A stretch of 10,911 bases of DNA, taken from NCBI GenBank assembly GCA_937934635.1, contig CALGZD010000431.1, forward strand, positions 1-10,911, in the 5' to 3' direction. The stretch comes from an uncultured Deinococcales bacterium (GTDB lineage Bacteria > Deinococcota > Deinococci > Deinococcales > Trueperaceae). How positions within the stretch are numbered: the stretch's first letter is position 1; every line of letters starts with the position of its first letter. The notes under the pieces were generated by a model. The model was not told the DNA's origin. It did no database searches and worked only from the letters and a program-made list of their open reading frames with translations. Of this stretch, positions 1 through 5,788 are shown piece after piece. Both the position numbers and the translations under genes were made by a program.

Positions 1-58
1 TTGTTTCTTTAAGGCATCTACTTGCAATTCAAAATATGGGAAAAGCTAGATAACTACT

Positions 59-88
59 AAATAACCTAGAAGTAAATAACCCAGAAGG
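59..88. repeat. 15-bp tandem duplication in the leader of the thioesterase gene
   Basis: Two adjacent 15-bp units, AAATAACCTAGAAGT (59-73) and AAATAACCCAGAAGG (74-88), match at 13 of 15 positions. The second copy carries the AAGG that is the likely ribosome-binding site of the next gene, so the duplication bears on its translation signal. The rest of 1-98 shows no gene and no convincing promoter; TTGCAA at 22-27 lacks a well-placed -10. Confidence 0.7.
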
Positions 89-98
89 TGATGTTGAG

Positions 99-527
99 AT
101 GGCTGATCAAATAAGTGAGCGACTAAAACAAGTAGAAGCAGGTGCATTTTGGCGCTTAATTGGTGCAAAGGTCATTAAGGCAGACAATGGGCACTCGATT
201 GTCGAATTAGTTATTGAAGAAAAGCATTTACAAGCCTATGGCATTTTGCACGGTGGTGTTTTAGCCACGCTTATTGATAATGGCATTGGTGCAGCAGTCC
301 ACTCACTTCTTACTGATGACCAAGCAAGCGCAACCGTTGACCTTAATATCAAATTTCTAAAAGGCATTAGCGAAGGTGTTTTACGAGCTGAAGGAAAGGT
401 TTTTAAACAAGGTCGTAGCATGATGTTTGCAGAATGTAGCATTTTAGATGATAAAGATCAGTTAATTGCTTGGGGCAGTGGTACCTTTGCTGTCTTAGAT
501 CGCAAACGCTGGAAAAAGCCAAACTAG
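99..527 (+). CDS. PaaI-type hotdog-fold acyl-CoA thioesterase
   Basis: The 142-residue product has the size and layout of a single-domain PaaI/YbgC-superfamily thioesterase, a cytoplasmic enzyme that hydrolyses acyl-CoA thioesters, usually as a tetramer. The signature is HGG at residues 51-53 in GILHGG, followed by Asp60 in the long helix (TLIDNG); in this family the backbone of HGG binds the thioester carbonyl and the acidic residue activates water. The later strands (NIKFLKG, LRAEGKVFKQGRS) match the family. The ATG at 99 is preceded by AAGGTG at 85-90 with 8-nt spacing, which supports this start. The acyl substrate (phenylacetyl, hydroxybenzoyl or fatty acyl) cannot be read from the sequence, and no catabolic neighbours help. 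I see no good terminator directly after the stop. Confidence 0.88.
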   Translation: MADQISERLKQVEAGAFWRLIGAKVIKADNGHSIVELVIEEKHLQAYGILHGGVLATLIDNGIGAAVHSLLTDDQASATVDLNIKFLKGISEGVLRAEGKVFKQGRSMMFAECSILDDKDQLIAWGSGTFAVLDRKRWKKPN

Positions 528-902
528 GATTTCTTTTAGTAAAATACCTTTATTAATGAACAAGGATAAGGAATACACAAATTATCTAGGGCTTGCCTCG
601 AAAACAAACTAATCGACCTATGGCTTGCCAGACGAGATTTCCTTATTTCCTTGTCGATGCCCTAGCGGTTTGACATGGGTTTCGTTCATTCGTTGGAAAT
701 CACAAAACAGTTATAGGGTAATTGTGCTTCAACCTTTATAATCGCTCAAAAAAAGCTTATAATTTACTTGCGGAGGAGAGAGAATTGCTACGCGCTATGT
801 TTTGATTCGTTAGTTTCAATTCTGTGGTGTGCAAGGCGTTATGTTTTGTGTTCTAACTATTTCATAATGTACGGGAATTATCTCAATTAAAACTTTTAAA
901 TT
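528..902. other. Intergenic region with interleaved inverted repeats and a short leader hairpin
   Basis: No gene is convincing here. Three inverted repeats can be seen: AATGAAC (555-561) with GTTCATT (684-690); ACAAGGATAAGGAA (560-573) with the 16-nt arm at 639-654 (2-nt bulge); and CTAGGGC (586-592) with GCCCTAG (659-665). The last two interleave, which would give a pseudoknot topology if transcribed. TGGCTTGCCA at 621-630 is a perfect small palindrome. Further on are two TATAAT boxes (737-742, 758-763) without clear -35 partners, a strong GGAGGAG (772-778), and a hairpin AGAATTG (781-787)/CAATTCT (817-823). The region is probably the 5' leader and promoter region of the sensor gene at 903, but no known riboswitch class is recognised. 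Confidence 0.5.
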
Positions 903-3473
903 ATGAGTGAAACAGATCAAAGAAAATTAGATGTAGGAGATGAGGTTGTACTCAAACGATTTCCTAACATTGCTAAAAGGATTAGTACCAGACTAGGCTT
1001 GCTAAGTGCTTTTTTGGTCTTAATACCCTTGTTGATTGCCAGTACAATCGCTTTTTTAAATCAAGGTGCATCACCACAAACACAAGAAGCAGTTACAGCA
1101 CAGTTGTCACAACAGGCATCAAAAGTTGCCGATTCTCTTCAGTGGCAATTAGCTTCAAAGCTGAATACCCCTCTTAATCCTTCTGTTGGTAGTTTAAATA
1201 GTGGTGTTACAACGCCTTTATTGCCAAAAATAAATCGAGAACTAGATTACAGGTTCTATGACCGCCTGTATGAAATTGCTGCACCGCTTAATAGCGACAT
1301 CAATACCTTTAGTGATCCAAAATTAAGTGATGTATTGAAAGAGATAGCAGAGCCTATAGAAGCTGAAGGTGCTGCTTTGTACATATACGACAGTAAATTA
1401 CAGGCTGTTTATGCGTCAGATATACATAGTAGTAGTTTAGATGTTAGTAGTGAACGGGCTGCTTTTGCACCAACGATGCTAAGGGATTTTTCTGGAGAAC
1501 GCTTGACCGAACTAGATGGTGAGAGCGTTTTTGTGACTAGGCGTATGTTGCCAGCGCTTAATTGGCAGATGGTCTTGGTTCAGCCTGCGTCCACTGCTGC
1601 TAGTCGAAACAGTGCGCTCATGCGTCCCTTAGCCTTGCTCACAGTGCTTGGACCATTGCTAGCATTGTTACTGACTACCTTGTGGAGTTTCTTTAAGTTG
1701 CAGCGTCCGCTGAACGAATTGCGTGAAGGGGTTCAGCGGTTGTTACATGGTAAACAAACGGCTTCAGTATCCATAAGTCGTAATGATGAATTAGGCTTGT
1801 TAACACAAGAAGTAAGCTTGTTAAGTCAAAAGTTTTCTGCGGTTGTGCTTGATGAATCTGAACCGAAGGAACGTTTGTTTGAGGCGCAAGAGCGAATTAA
1901 GCAACAGTATTTGCGAGAAAATTATCCTGAGGAGTTTGTTGAAGCAGAAAAGGCTACTTCAGAAAAAGGAGAGTCTGACGTATCGCAAGTTCAGCAAGCG
2001 AAAAGCGAGCAAGCAAAAAATGAGCAAGCAAAGCAAGATAGAGCTGAATTCGATAAGACCTTAGGGGCTAAGGAAGAGCATATTTCTAACCTTGAGAAGG
2101 AATTAGAGGAGGCTCGAGCCTCACAACATACCTTAACAGAAGAAAAATTTGCCTTAGAATCTCAACTAAAAACAATTCAAGAGAACAATCAAGACTTAGT
2201 ATCTAAAAAAGCTTATGAAGTAGATTTAACCGATTTACAACTGCAACTAAATGACAAGAGCCAAGCTTTAAAAGGGCACATTCGTGCTGCCAAAGCGTCA
2301 ACGCTGGGCTTTAACGTGTCTGAGAGTGAGTCAAATATCAATGCTGCTGAGCAAGAGCTTGACGCACTAAGTAATATAGTGACTTCCTTTGGTGAAGAGA
2401 AGTTAGGTATTAAAAAATTAGATGGTAAAAATACTGGGTCAGCTAGTGTAGAGCATACAGCAGGGGATAAATATAACGGGGATAAGTCTAAAAAACAAAA
2501 ACAAGCTAAAGATGCAGGGCAGGATGCCAAAGATTTAGCAAATGCATCTACGCCTTTGCAAACTACCGTAGCTACTAAAGTAACTTCAAAGCAGTCAGCT
2601 AAAGCATCTAAAGCAGAAGCGTCTAAAGCAGAAGTGTCTAAAGCTAAAGATACTAAAAACTTACTTGGTAATAAAAAATCTAGTAATAAAAAATCTAGTA
2701 ACAAAAAAACTAGCAAGAAAAAAGAAGATATCCTCACACCTTTACCTGATTTAGCATTAACTGCTCAAGAAGAAAGTAGTGTTGTAAATGTAGCTGCCCA
2801 ACAAACGACTACATCTTCGAGCTTAAAATCTTCGAGCTTAAAATCTTCAGGTTTAAAGTCTTCAGGTTTAAAGTCTTCAGCTAGTGAAAGCACTGCTGCA
2901 CCGCAAAAAGCTAAGACACCCCTAAGTGCTGTTCAGGCAGTTACGCTAAAAGATGCTGAAGTTGCTCAGGATGTGATTGAGTCTTCACAGGTTAAAGATG
3001 TTAAAGAATCTGGTCAAGAAACTGCACAAGCGATTGATGTAGCTGCGATTGATTATGATGCTGCCTTGACTTTAGGCATATCAAAAGACTTAGCGTTGAA
3101 AGATGCTTTAGAACGTTATCTGCATAGCTATAAACAGCATACCCAAATTCAAGTTGAGCATTATATTTCAGAACCAGCAGCATTATCAGAAGAAAATACA
3201 GTTCTTCTGCGAGATTTTGTCAAAGCTGCGTTTGATAATATTGCAAAGCACTCAGATGCAAGCAGTGTGTTGCTTGAACTGAATGAAAGCAATGATGGCT
3301 CAAGTGTTCAGCTGATGATTGTTGATAATGGTAATGGCTTTGACCCTGAAGCTTTACAAAGCGACAGTCAACTTAAGCAGTTTGAGAAAGCCTTTTCAAT
3401 CTTGAATGGCGAGCTGATGTTTTACAGCAGTGCTAAAGAAGGCACGATGATAAACGCAAGTTTAGCCATATAA
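903..3473 (+). CDS. Membrane sensor-like protein: TM, extracytoplasmic domain, TM, HAMP, repeat-rich linker, degenerate kinase ATPase domain
   Basis: The 856-residue product has a transmembrane helix at about 31-52, an extracytoplasmic region of about 187 residues that looks Cache-like near its end (ALYIYDS, NWQMVLVQP), a second membrane helix at about 242-264 and a HAMP-like segment at 267-315. A coiled coil follows (about 386-460), then a Lys/Ala/Ser-rich low-complexity linker (about 480-745). The C-terminus is a HATPase domain of the NarX/HisKA_3 type: N-box FDNIAKH (Asn779, His783) and G1 box VDNGNG (Asp808-Gly812). The glycine-rich G2 loop is replaced by LKQFEKAF, and no phospho-accepting histidine box is apparent; DLTD at 441-444 is only a speculative relic. 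No response regulator is adjacent. No Shine-Dalgarno precedes the ATG. It could be a pseudokinase or a scaffold. Membrane topology is confident; signal and output are unknown. Confidence 0.82.
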   Translation: MSETDQRKLDVGDEVVLKRFPNIAKRISTRLGLLSAFLVLIPLLIASTIAFLNQGASPQTQEAVTAQLSQQASKVADSLQWQLASKLNTPLNPSVGSLNSGVTTPLLPKINRELDYRFYDRLYEIAAPLNSDINTFSDPKLSDVLKEIAEPIEAEGAALYIYDSKLQAVYASDIHSSSLDVSSERAAFAPTMLRDFSGERLTELDGESVFVTRRMLPALNWQMVLVQPASTAASRNSALMRPLALLTVLGPLLALLLTTLWSFFKLQRPLNELREGVQRLLHGKQTASVSISRNDELGLLTQEVSLLSQKFSAVVLDESEPKERLFEAQERIKQQYLRENYPEEFVEAEKATSEKGESDVSQVQQAKSEQAKNEQAKQDRAEFDKTLGAKEEHISNLEKELEEARASQHTLTEEKFALESQLKTIQENNQDLVSKKAYEVDLTDLQLQLNDKSQALKGHIRAAKASTLGFNVSESESNINAAEQELDALSNIVTSFGEEKLGIKKLDGKNTGSASVEHTAGDKYNGDKSKKQKQAKDAGQDAKDLANASTPLQTTVATKVTSKQSAKASKAEASKAEVSKAKDTKNLLGNKKSSNKKSSNKKTSKKKEDILTPLPDLALTAQEESSVVNVAAQQTTTSSSLKSSSLKSSGLKSSGLKSSASESTAAPQKAKTPLSAVQAVTLKDAEVAQDVIESSQVKDVKESGQETAQAIDVAAIDYDAALTLGISKDLALKDALERYLHSYKQHTQIQVEHYISEPAALSEENTVLLRDFVKAAFDNIAKHSDASSVLLELNESNDGSSVQLMIVDNGNGFDPEALQSDSQLKQFEKAFSILNGELMFYSSAKEGTMINASLAI
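1998..2039 (+). repeat. Minisatellite 1 in the sensor gene (15-bp unit, AKSEQ)
   Basis: In-frame 15-bp units at 1998-2012 and 2013-2027, with a partial third at 2028-2039, encode AKSEQ, AKNEQ and AKQD. The copies have diverged slightly at the DNA level. It lies just before the coiled coil. Confidence 0.75.
2604..2648 (+). repeat. Minisatellite 2 in the sensor gene (15-bp unit, ASKAE)
   Basis: Three in-frame 15-bp units (2604-2618, 2619-2633, 2634-2648) encode ASKAE, ASKAE and VSKAK. The units differ at only a few bases, which suggests recent slippage or duplication within the low-complexity linker. Confidence 0.8.
2670..2714 (+). repeat. Minisatellite 3 in the sensor gene (15-bp unit, NKKSS)
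   Basis: Three in-frame 15-bp units (2670-2684, 2685-2699, 2700-2714) encode NKKSS, NKKSS and NKKTS. The first two are identical at the DNA level, the third differs at three bases. The tract is strongly basic. Confidence 0.85.
2814..2881 (+). repeat. Minisatellite 4 in the sensor gene (15-bp unit, SSSLK/SSGLK)
   Basis: Four full 15-bp units run 2814-2873, followed by a partial unit. Units 1 and 2 (TCTTCGAGCTTAAAA) are identical, and units 3 and 4 (TCTTCAGGTTTAAAG) are identical. They encode SSSLK twice, then SSGLK twice. This AABB pattern indicates two successive duplications. Confidence 0.9.
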
Positions 3474-3493
3474 AACTATTAAATTAGTGCCTT

Positions 3494-3524
3494 TGCTTAT
3501 GCTCCTGAAATATCAGCATAAGCA
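3494..3524. terminator. Perfect 10-bp inverted repeat between convergent genes, possible weak terminator
   Basis: TGCTTATGCT (3494-3503) and AGCATAAGCA (3515-3524) are perfect complements with an 11-nt loop. The stem covers the last codons and stop of ytxJ and lies 20 bp past the stop of the sensor gene, so it could end transcription from both sides. Neither side has a proper U-tract, so factor-independent termination is doubtful. Confidence 0.4.
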
Positions 3525-3856
3525 GCAAGGACTGCATCACTTTTGATTTTATAATGAGACATGTCTGCTTTCGCTTCGCCTTTATCTATGATGATGACTT
3601 GAGGTGATTGGTGCGTTACCTCTAAGCGTTCAGCAATTTCGTTTGACGCGGCTCGAGCTGTCTGTACCACAACCATATAGAGGTGTAAGTCTTTTTCTGG
3701 GTTCTCACTCAGTTGCATGAACTGATCATGTCCTGCGGAACTAATTGGACAGGTAAGGCTATGTTTTAACAAGACGACAGGATTTTCCTGTGAGGCTTGA
3801 ATCATTGCATCAATATCTTGTGTTGTTTCTATTGTTTGAATTTGGATAGTGTCCAT
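3497..3856 (-). CDS. ytxJ: Monothiol bacilliredoxin, YtxJ/BrxC family
   Basis: The 119-residue thioredoxin-fold protein carries the family hallmark TCPIS with a single cysteine, Cys36, in LLKHSLTCPIS. Later segments typical of the family follow (VVVQTARAASNEIAERLEVTHQSPQ, with the cis-Pro-like SPQ). In Firmicutes, YtxJ (BrxC) removes bacillithiol from S-bacillithiolated proteins in the cytosol. I chose the ATG at 3856 because AAGGAG (3860-3865) lies just upstream, though with a short 3-nt spacing. A longer reading to 3925 would start inside a dispersed repeat and adds residues foreign to the family. It lies downstream of dus on the same strand, but a separate promoter at 4033-4063 probably drives it. 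Family assignment is strong; the use of bacillithiol by this organism is inferred. Confidence 0.9.
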   Translation of the reverse strand: MDTIQIQTIETTQDIDAMIQASQENPVVLLKHSLTCPISSAGHDQFMQLSENPEKDLHLYMVVVQTARAASNEIAERLEVTHQSPQVIIIDKGEAKADMSHYKIKSDAVLAAYADISGA

Positions 3857-3877
3857 AATCTCCTTTTTATTCAGCGT

Positions 3878-4031
3878 TTCCACGAAATAACAGTACACAC
3901 TGAGTGGCTTTATTCTTACTCGCACTCCGCTCGCCGATTAACTGCTGTCGCAGTTAATCGTGGAATTGCTTATTTCTTACTCGCACTCCGCTCGCCGATT
4001 AACTGCTGTCGCAGTTAATCGTGGAATTGCT
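3878..4031 (+). repeat. Dispersed intergenic element, copy 1, with internal 60-bp tandem duplication
   Basis: The full element runs 3878-3965, from TTCCACG to CGTGGAA. Its right part (3911-3970) is repeated almost exactly at 3971-4031 with one extra T, so there are two hairpins. Each hairpin has an 11-bp perfect stem, CGATTAACTGC / GCAGTTAATCG, with loop TGTC (3935-3960 and 3996-4021). The block lies within the likely 5' leader of ytxJ, starting 12 bases before its ribosome-binding site. Related copies are at 5651-5760, 9628-9716 and 10811-10843. Confidence 0.9.
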
Positions 4032-4032
4032 T

Positions 4033-4063
4033 ATTGTACTAGCATAGTACAATACTATGTCAA
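4033..4063 (-). promoter_or_regulatory. Probable ytxJ promoter with two overlapping palindromic operators
   Basis: On the minus strand a perfect TTGACA (4063-4058) is followed after 19 bp by TACAAT (4038-4033). Two palindromes overlap it: a 10-bp-arm dyad at 4032-4054 with a 3-nt centre, covering the -10, and the 7-bp-arm dyad CATAGTATTGTACTATG (4043-4059) inside the spacer. A long 19-bp spacer with a central dyad is the known design of MerR-family promoters, but a repressor site is equally possible. Transcription would start near 4026 and run through the dispersed repeat into ytxJ. Confidence 0.6.
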
Positions 4064-4088
4064 CATTCGCATTTGGAATGTGTTGCTA

Positions 4089-4112
4089 TGGCGGGTAGTT
4101 TGGCGGGTAGTT
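4089..4112. repeat. 12-bp tandem duplication
   Basis: TGGCGGGTAGTT occurs twice in perfect tandem (4089-4100, 4101-4112), between the dus stop codon and the ytxJ promoter. It is G-rich compared with its surroundings. No function is evident. Confidence 0.8.
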
Positions 4113-4138
4113 AGCTTATAGGGCAGTAAAAACATTCG

Positions 4139-5257
4139 CTACAGGCTACTGTTTGTAGCTTGTGTTTGCTGTGCTAGGAGTTTACGACTTTTGCGATTTT
4201 TCCACGTCTTTTTGCGTTTTCTTGTTTTCTCTGGGCGGTTACGTTTAAGGTCGTTACAAACGTCGTTGCTTAGGTCAATAGCAAAGTTGTCGAAAATGAA
4301 TTTAGCTAACTGTTCTAGGCTAGCCATATCTTTTAAGACCATACGACTGTCAGGTAAAAACTCAAAGTATTTAATTAGTTGTGAACGCAAATGACGCATG
4401 GCACGTAGTTCGCCGTAATCACTACCGTCGCTATACCAGTTTAGGTGAAGTTGGGCATGTGTGTAGGCTATACGGGCAATTGTCTCAGGCGTTGGTGCTT
4501 GTTCACCTTTTAGTTCTGAAAATATCCATGGTTTGCCCATGGAGCCTCTGGCAATCATGACACCAAGACCAAGATTGCGGTATTGGTCATATTGCTCTTT
4601 TGTTTGTACATCACCTGAACCAATAACAGGAATAGAAACAGCTTCTGCCACTTCTTGGATGGCATCCCAGTCTGCAACGCCAGTGTATTTTTGCTGGGCA
4701 GTGCGACCATGTACAGCGATGACTGCTGCGCCTGCTTCTTCGAGGGCTCGAGCCACCTCAAGCACATTAACAGTGTCGTATCCGAGGCGCATTTTTGCAC
4801 TTACAGGCACAGGAACCGCTGCATTTAGCGCAGCAACGATATCAGCAGCACGCTCTGGGTCTTGCATGAGTTTAGAACCACAGCTTTTGCCTGTTACCTT
4901 TTTGACAGGACAGCCCATGTTCAAATCAATTGCCTTAGGTACATAGTGGTCATATAGTAGGCGTCCACCTTGAGCGACGATCTCAGGTTCTCCACCAAAG
5001 ACCTGAATCACTAAGTCTGGCTCATCAGGGTAAGGTTCGCCAATTTCTATGCCTTGCAAATCACCTTGCACCATGCCCTTTGCACTCACCATTTCGGTCA
5101 CAGCCCAGCTACTACCAAAGTCTCGGCATAGTTTTCTAAAAGGGGCGTCGGTGTAGCCTGCCATAGGCGCAAGAATAGCACCACCTTCTGCTAGTTTCTT
5201 TTGGTAGAAGTTAACTTCGTTTGCTTTATGAGTAGTTGTGATTTGAGACTGTTCCAT
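4139..5257 (-). CDS. dus: tRNA-dihydrouridine synthase (Dus family), with Lys/Arg-rich C-terminal tail
   Basis: This 372-residue FMN-dependent TIM-barrel enzyme reduces specific uridines of tRNA to dihydrouridine with NADPH. Visible motifs are the N-terminal APMAGYTDAPFR, the catalytic NMGCP with Cys116, KMRLGYD, HGRT at 183-186, and the FMN-phosphate site around IPVIGSGDV and IARGSMGKPW. The motif flavour fits Deinococcus- or Firmicute-type Dus rather than Escherichia coli DusB, so the subtype is left open. The last roughly 40 residues form a strongly basic tail (NRPEKTRKRKKTWKNRKSRK) that most family members lack and that might help bind tRNA. No Shine-Dalgarno precedes the ATG; a promoter lies at 5350-5378, and TAGTGT 8 nt before the ATG could also give a leaderless transcript. 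It precedes ytxJ on the same strand with a 282-bp gap. Confidence 0.93.
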   Translation of the reverse strand: MEQSQITTTHKANEVNFYQKKLAEGGAILAPMAGYTDAPFRKLCRDFGSSWAVTEMVSAKGMVQGDLQGIEIGEPYPDEPDLVIQVFGGEPEIVAQGGRLLYDHYVPKAIDLNMGCPVKKVTGKSCGSKLMQDPERAADIVAALNAAVPVPVSAKMRLGYDTVNVLEVARALEEAGAAVIAVHGRTAQQKYTGVADWDAIQEVAEAVSIPVIGSGDVQTKEQYDQYRNLGLGVMIARGSMGKPWIFSELKGEQAPTPETIARIAYTHAQLHLNWYSDGSDYGELRAMRHLRSQLIKYFEFLPDSRMVLKDMASLEQLAKFIFDNFAIDLSNDVCNDLKRNRPEKTRKRKKTWKNRKSRKLLAQQTQATNSSL

Positions 5258-5349
5258 ACTTAATTACACTAGCTGTTGTGATGCCAAAGGTTAGTACTTC
5301 GTTTGTGTATAGTTAGTTTAGCAGCTTTGTAATGGGTTTTGTTTTGAGC

Positions 5350-5378
5350 AGTATTTTTTATATTTGGCTTGTCGTCAA
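5350..5378 (-). promoter_or_regulatory. Probable dus promoter
   Basis: On the minus strand TTGACG (5378-5373) is followed after exactly 17 bp by AATACT (5355-5350), five of six and four of six matches to the sigma-70 consensus. Transcription would start near 5343, giving a leader of about 85 nt. No other well-spaced pair was found upstream of dus. Confidence 0.5.
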
Positions 5379-5410
5379 TACTGTATATGCACACAAATTT
5401 CAGCACTTAC

Positions 5411-5439
5411 TTGAATTTTTAATTAAGAAGTGTTAATCT
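5411..5439 (+). promoter_or_regulatory. Possible promoter of the candidate small RNA
   Basis: TTGAAT (5411-5416), a 17-bp spacer, and TAATCT (5434-5439) preceded by the extended -10 TG at 5431-5432. The -10 is only a half match. A start near 5446 would coincide with the first hairpin of the RNA candidate. Confidence 0.35.
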
Positions 5440-5443
5440 TTTT

Positions 5444-5620
5444 CATCTCAGGCTTATTTATTCAAAGCCTTGAGATGGGTCAACTACTAGACCCTTCACT
5501 CTTCTCTGAAAGACCGTGACCTCATCTTTCTTATTTAAGCAAATACGGTCTTTCGCAATATTTCAAATAGCAACACTATAAGAACCCCCTTCTTAAGTAC
5601 GTATAAGAAGGGGGATTTAT
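5444..5620 (+). ncRNA. Candidate small RNA of about 175 nt with three hairpins and an intrinsic terminator
   Basis: Four stem-loops follow one another closely. Hairpin 1 pairs CATCTCAGGCTT (5444-5455) with 5465-5477 (12 bp, one bulged T). Hairpin 2 pairs GGGTC (5477-5481) with GACCC (5490-5494). Hairpin 3 pairs GAAAGACCGT (5508-5517) with ACGGTCTTTC (5545-5554). The last is an 11-bp C/G-rich terminator stem (5585-5595 with 5604-5614). A plausible promoter ends just before hairpin 1, and there is no downstream gene on this strand that it could lead into. It does not look like 6S, 4.5S, tmRNA or RNase P RNA. A transcript on the opposite strand, as the 3' end of the lipoprotein message, is the main alternative. 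Confidence 0.45.
5585..5614. terminator. Strong hairpin terminator, probably bidirectional
   Basis: CCCCCTTCTTA (5585-5595) pairs perfectly with TAAGAAGGGGG (5604-5614) across an 8-nt loop. On the + strand it is followed by the T-rich ATTTATTT; on the - strand by TTCTTATAG. It can end the candidate small RNA and also the leftward lipoprotein transcript, whose stop codon is about 175 bp away. Confidence 0.75.
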
Positions 5621-5650
5621 TTGCTAAGTTTGTCTTTTAACTTATAGCTC

Positions 5651-5760
5651 TTCCACGATTAACTGACCTAAGTCAGTTAATCGGCGATGCAGATGGCTGT
5701 GAAAACCACACAGCGCGAGTAGGAACAAACTCATTTAGCATGGGTCAATATTACGTGGAA
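5651..5760 (-). repeat. Dispersed intergenic element, copy 2
   Basis: Bounded by TTCCACG (5651-5657) and CGTGGAA (5754-5760), reversed relative to copies 1 and 3. The conserved hairpin is CGATTAACTGAC / GTCAGTTAATCG (5656-5667 / 5672-5683) with a 4-nt loop. The middle is longer than in the other copies and contains a small CTGTG/CACAG hairpin around 5698-5712. It sits 29 bp past the stop of the lipoprotein gene. Confidence 0.88.
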
Positions 5761-5788
5761 CTGCTATTAGTATTTGAATCTTAAGTAA

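Larger units (their letters stand above)
5258..5788. other. Intergenic region: dus promoter, candidate small RNA, terminator, dispersed repeat
   Basis: No protein gene is supported in these 531 bp. From left to right the region contains the leader and promoter of dus (5258-5378), a candidate + strand RNA with three hairpins ending in a strong terminator (about 5444-5620), and one copy of the dispersed TTCCACG element (5651-5760) just past the end of the lipoprotein gene. Each is listed separately. Confidence 0.7.

Noticed and set aside
2213..2737. 174-codon minus-strand frame within the sensor gene
   Set aside because: It is a leucine/serine-rich shadow of the Lys/Ala/Ser-rich coding sequence, without a ribosome-binding site or any recognisable domain.
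3857..3925. N-terminal extension of YtxJ up to 3925
   Set aside because: It would start inside the dispersed repeat; the ATG at 3856 has AAGGAG upstream and gives the usual family length.
3878..4031. CRISPR array
   Set aside because: There are only two near-adjacent hairpin copies of 60-61 bp without unique spacers, and related copies are dispersed elsewhere in the window.
4533..4946. 137-codon plus-strand frame opposite dus
   Set aside because: It lies wholly across the conserved catalytic part of dus and has no family resemblance.
5444..5620. 6S, 4.5S, tmRNA or RNase P RNA
   Set aside because: The ends do not pair with each other, and none of the conserved motifs of these RNAs is visible.
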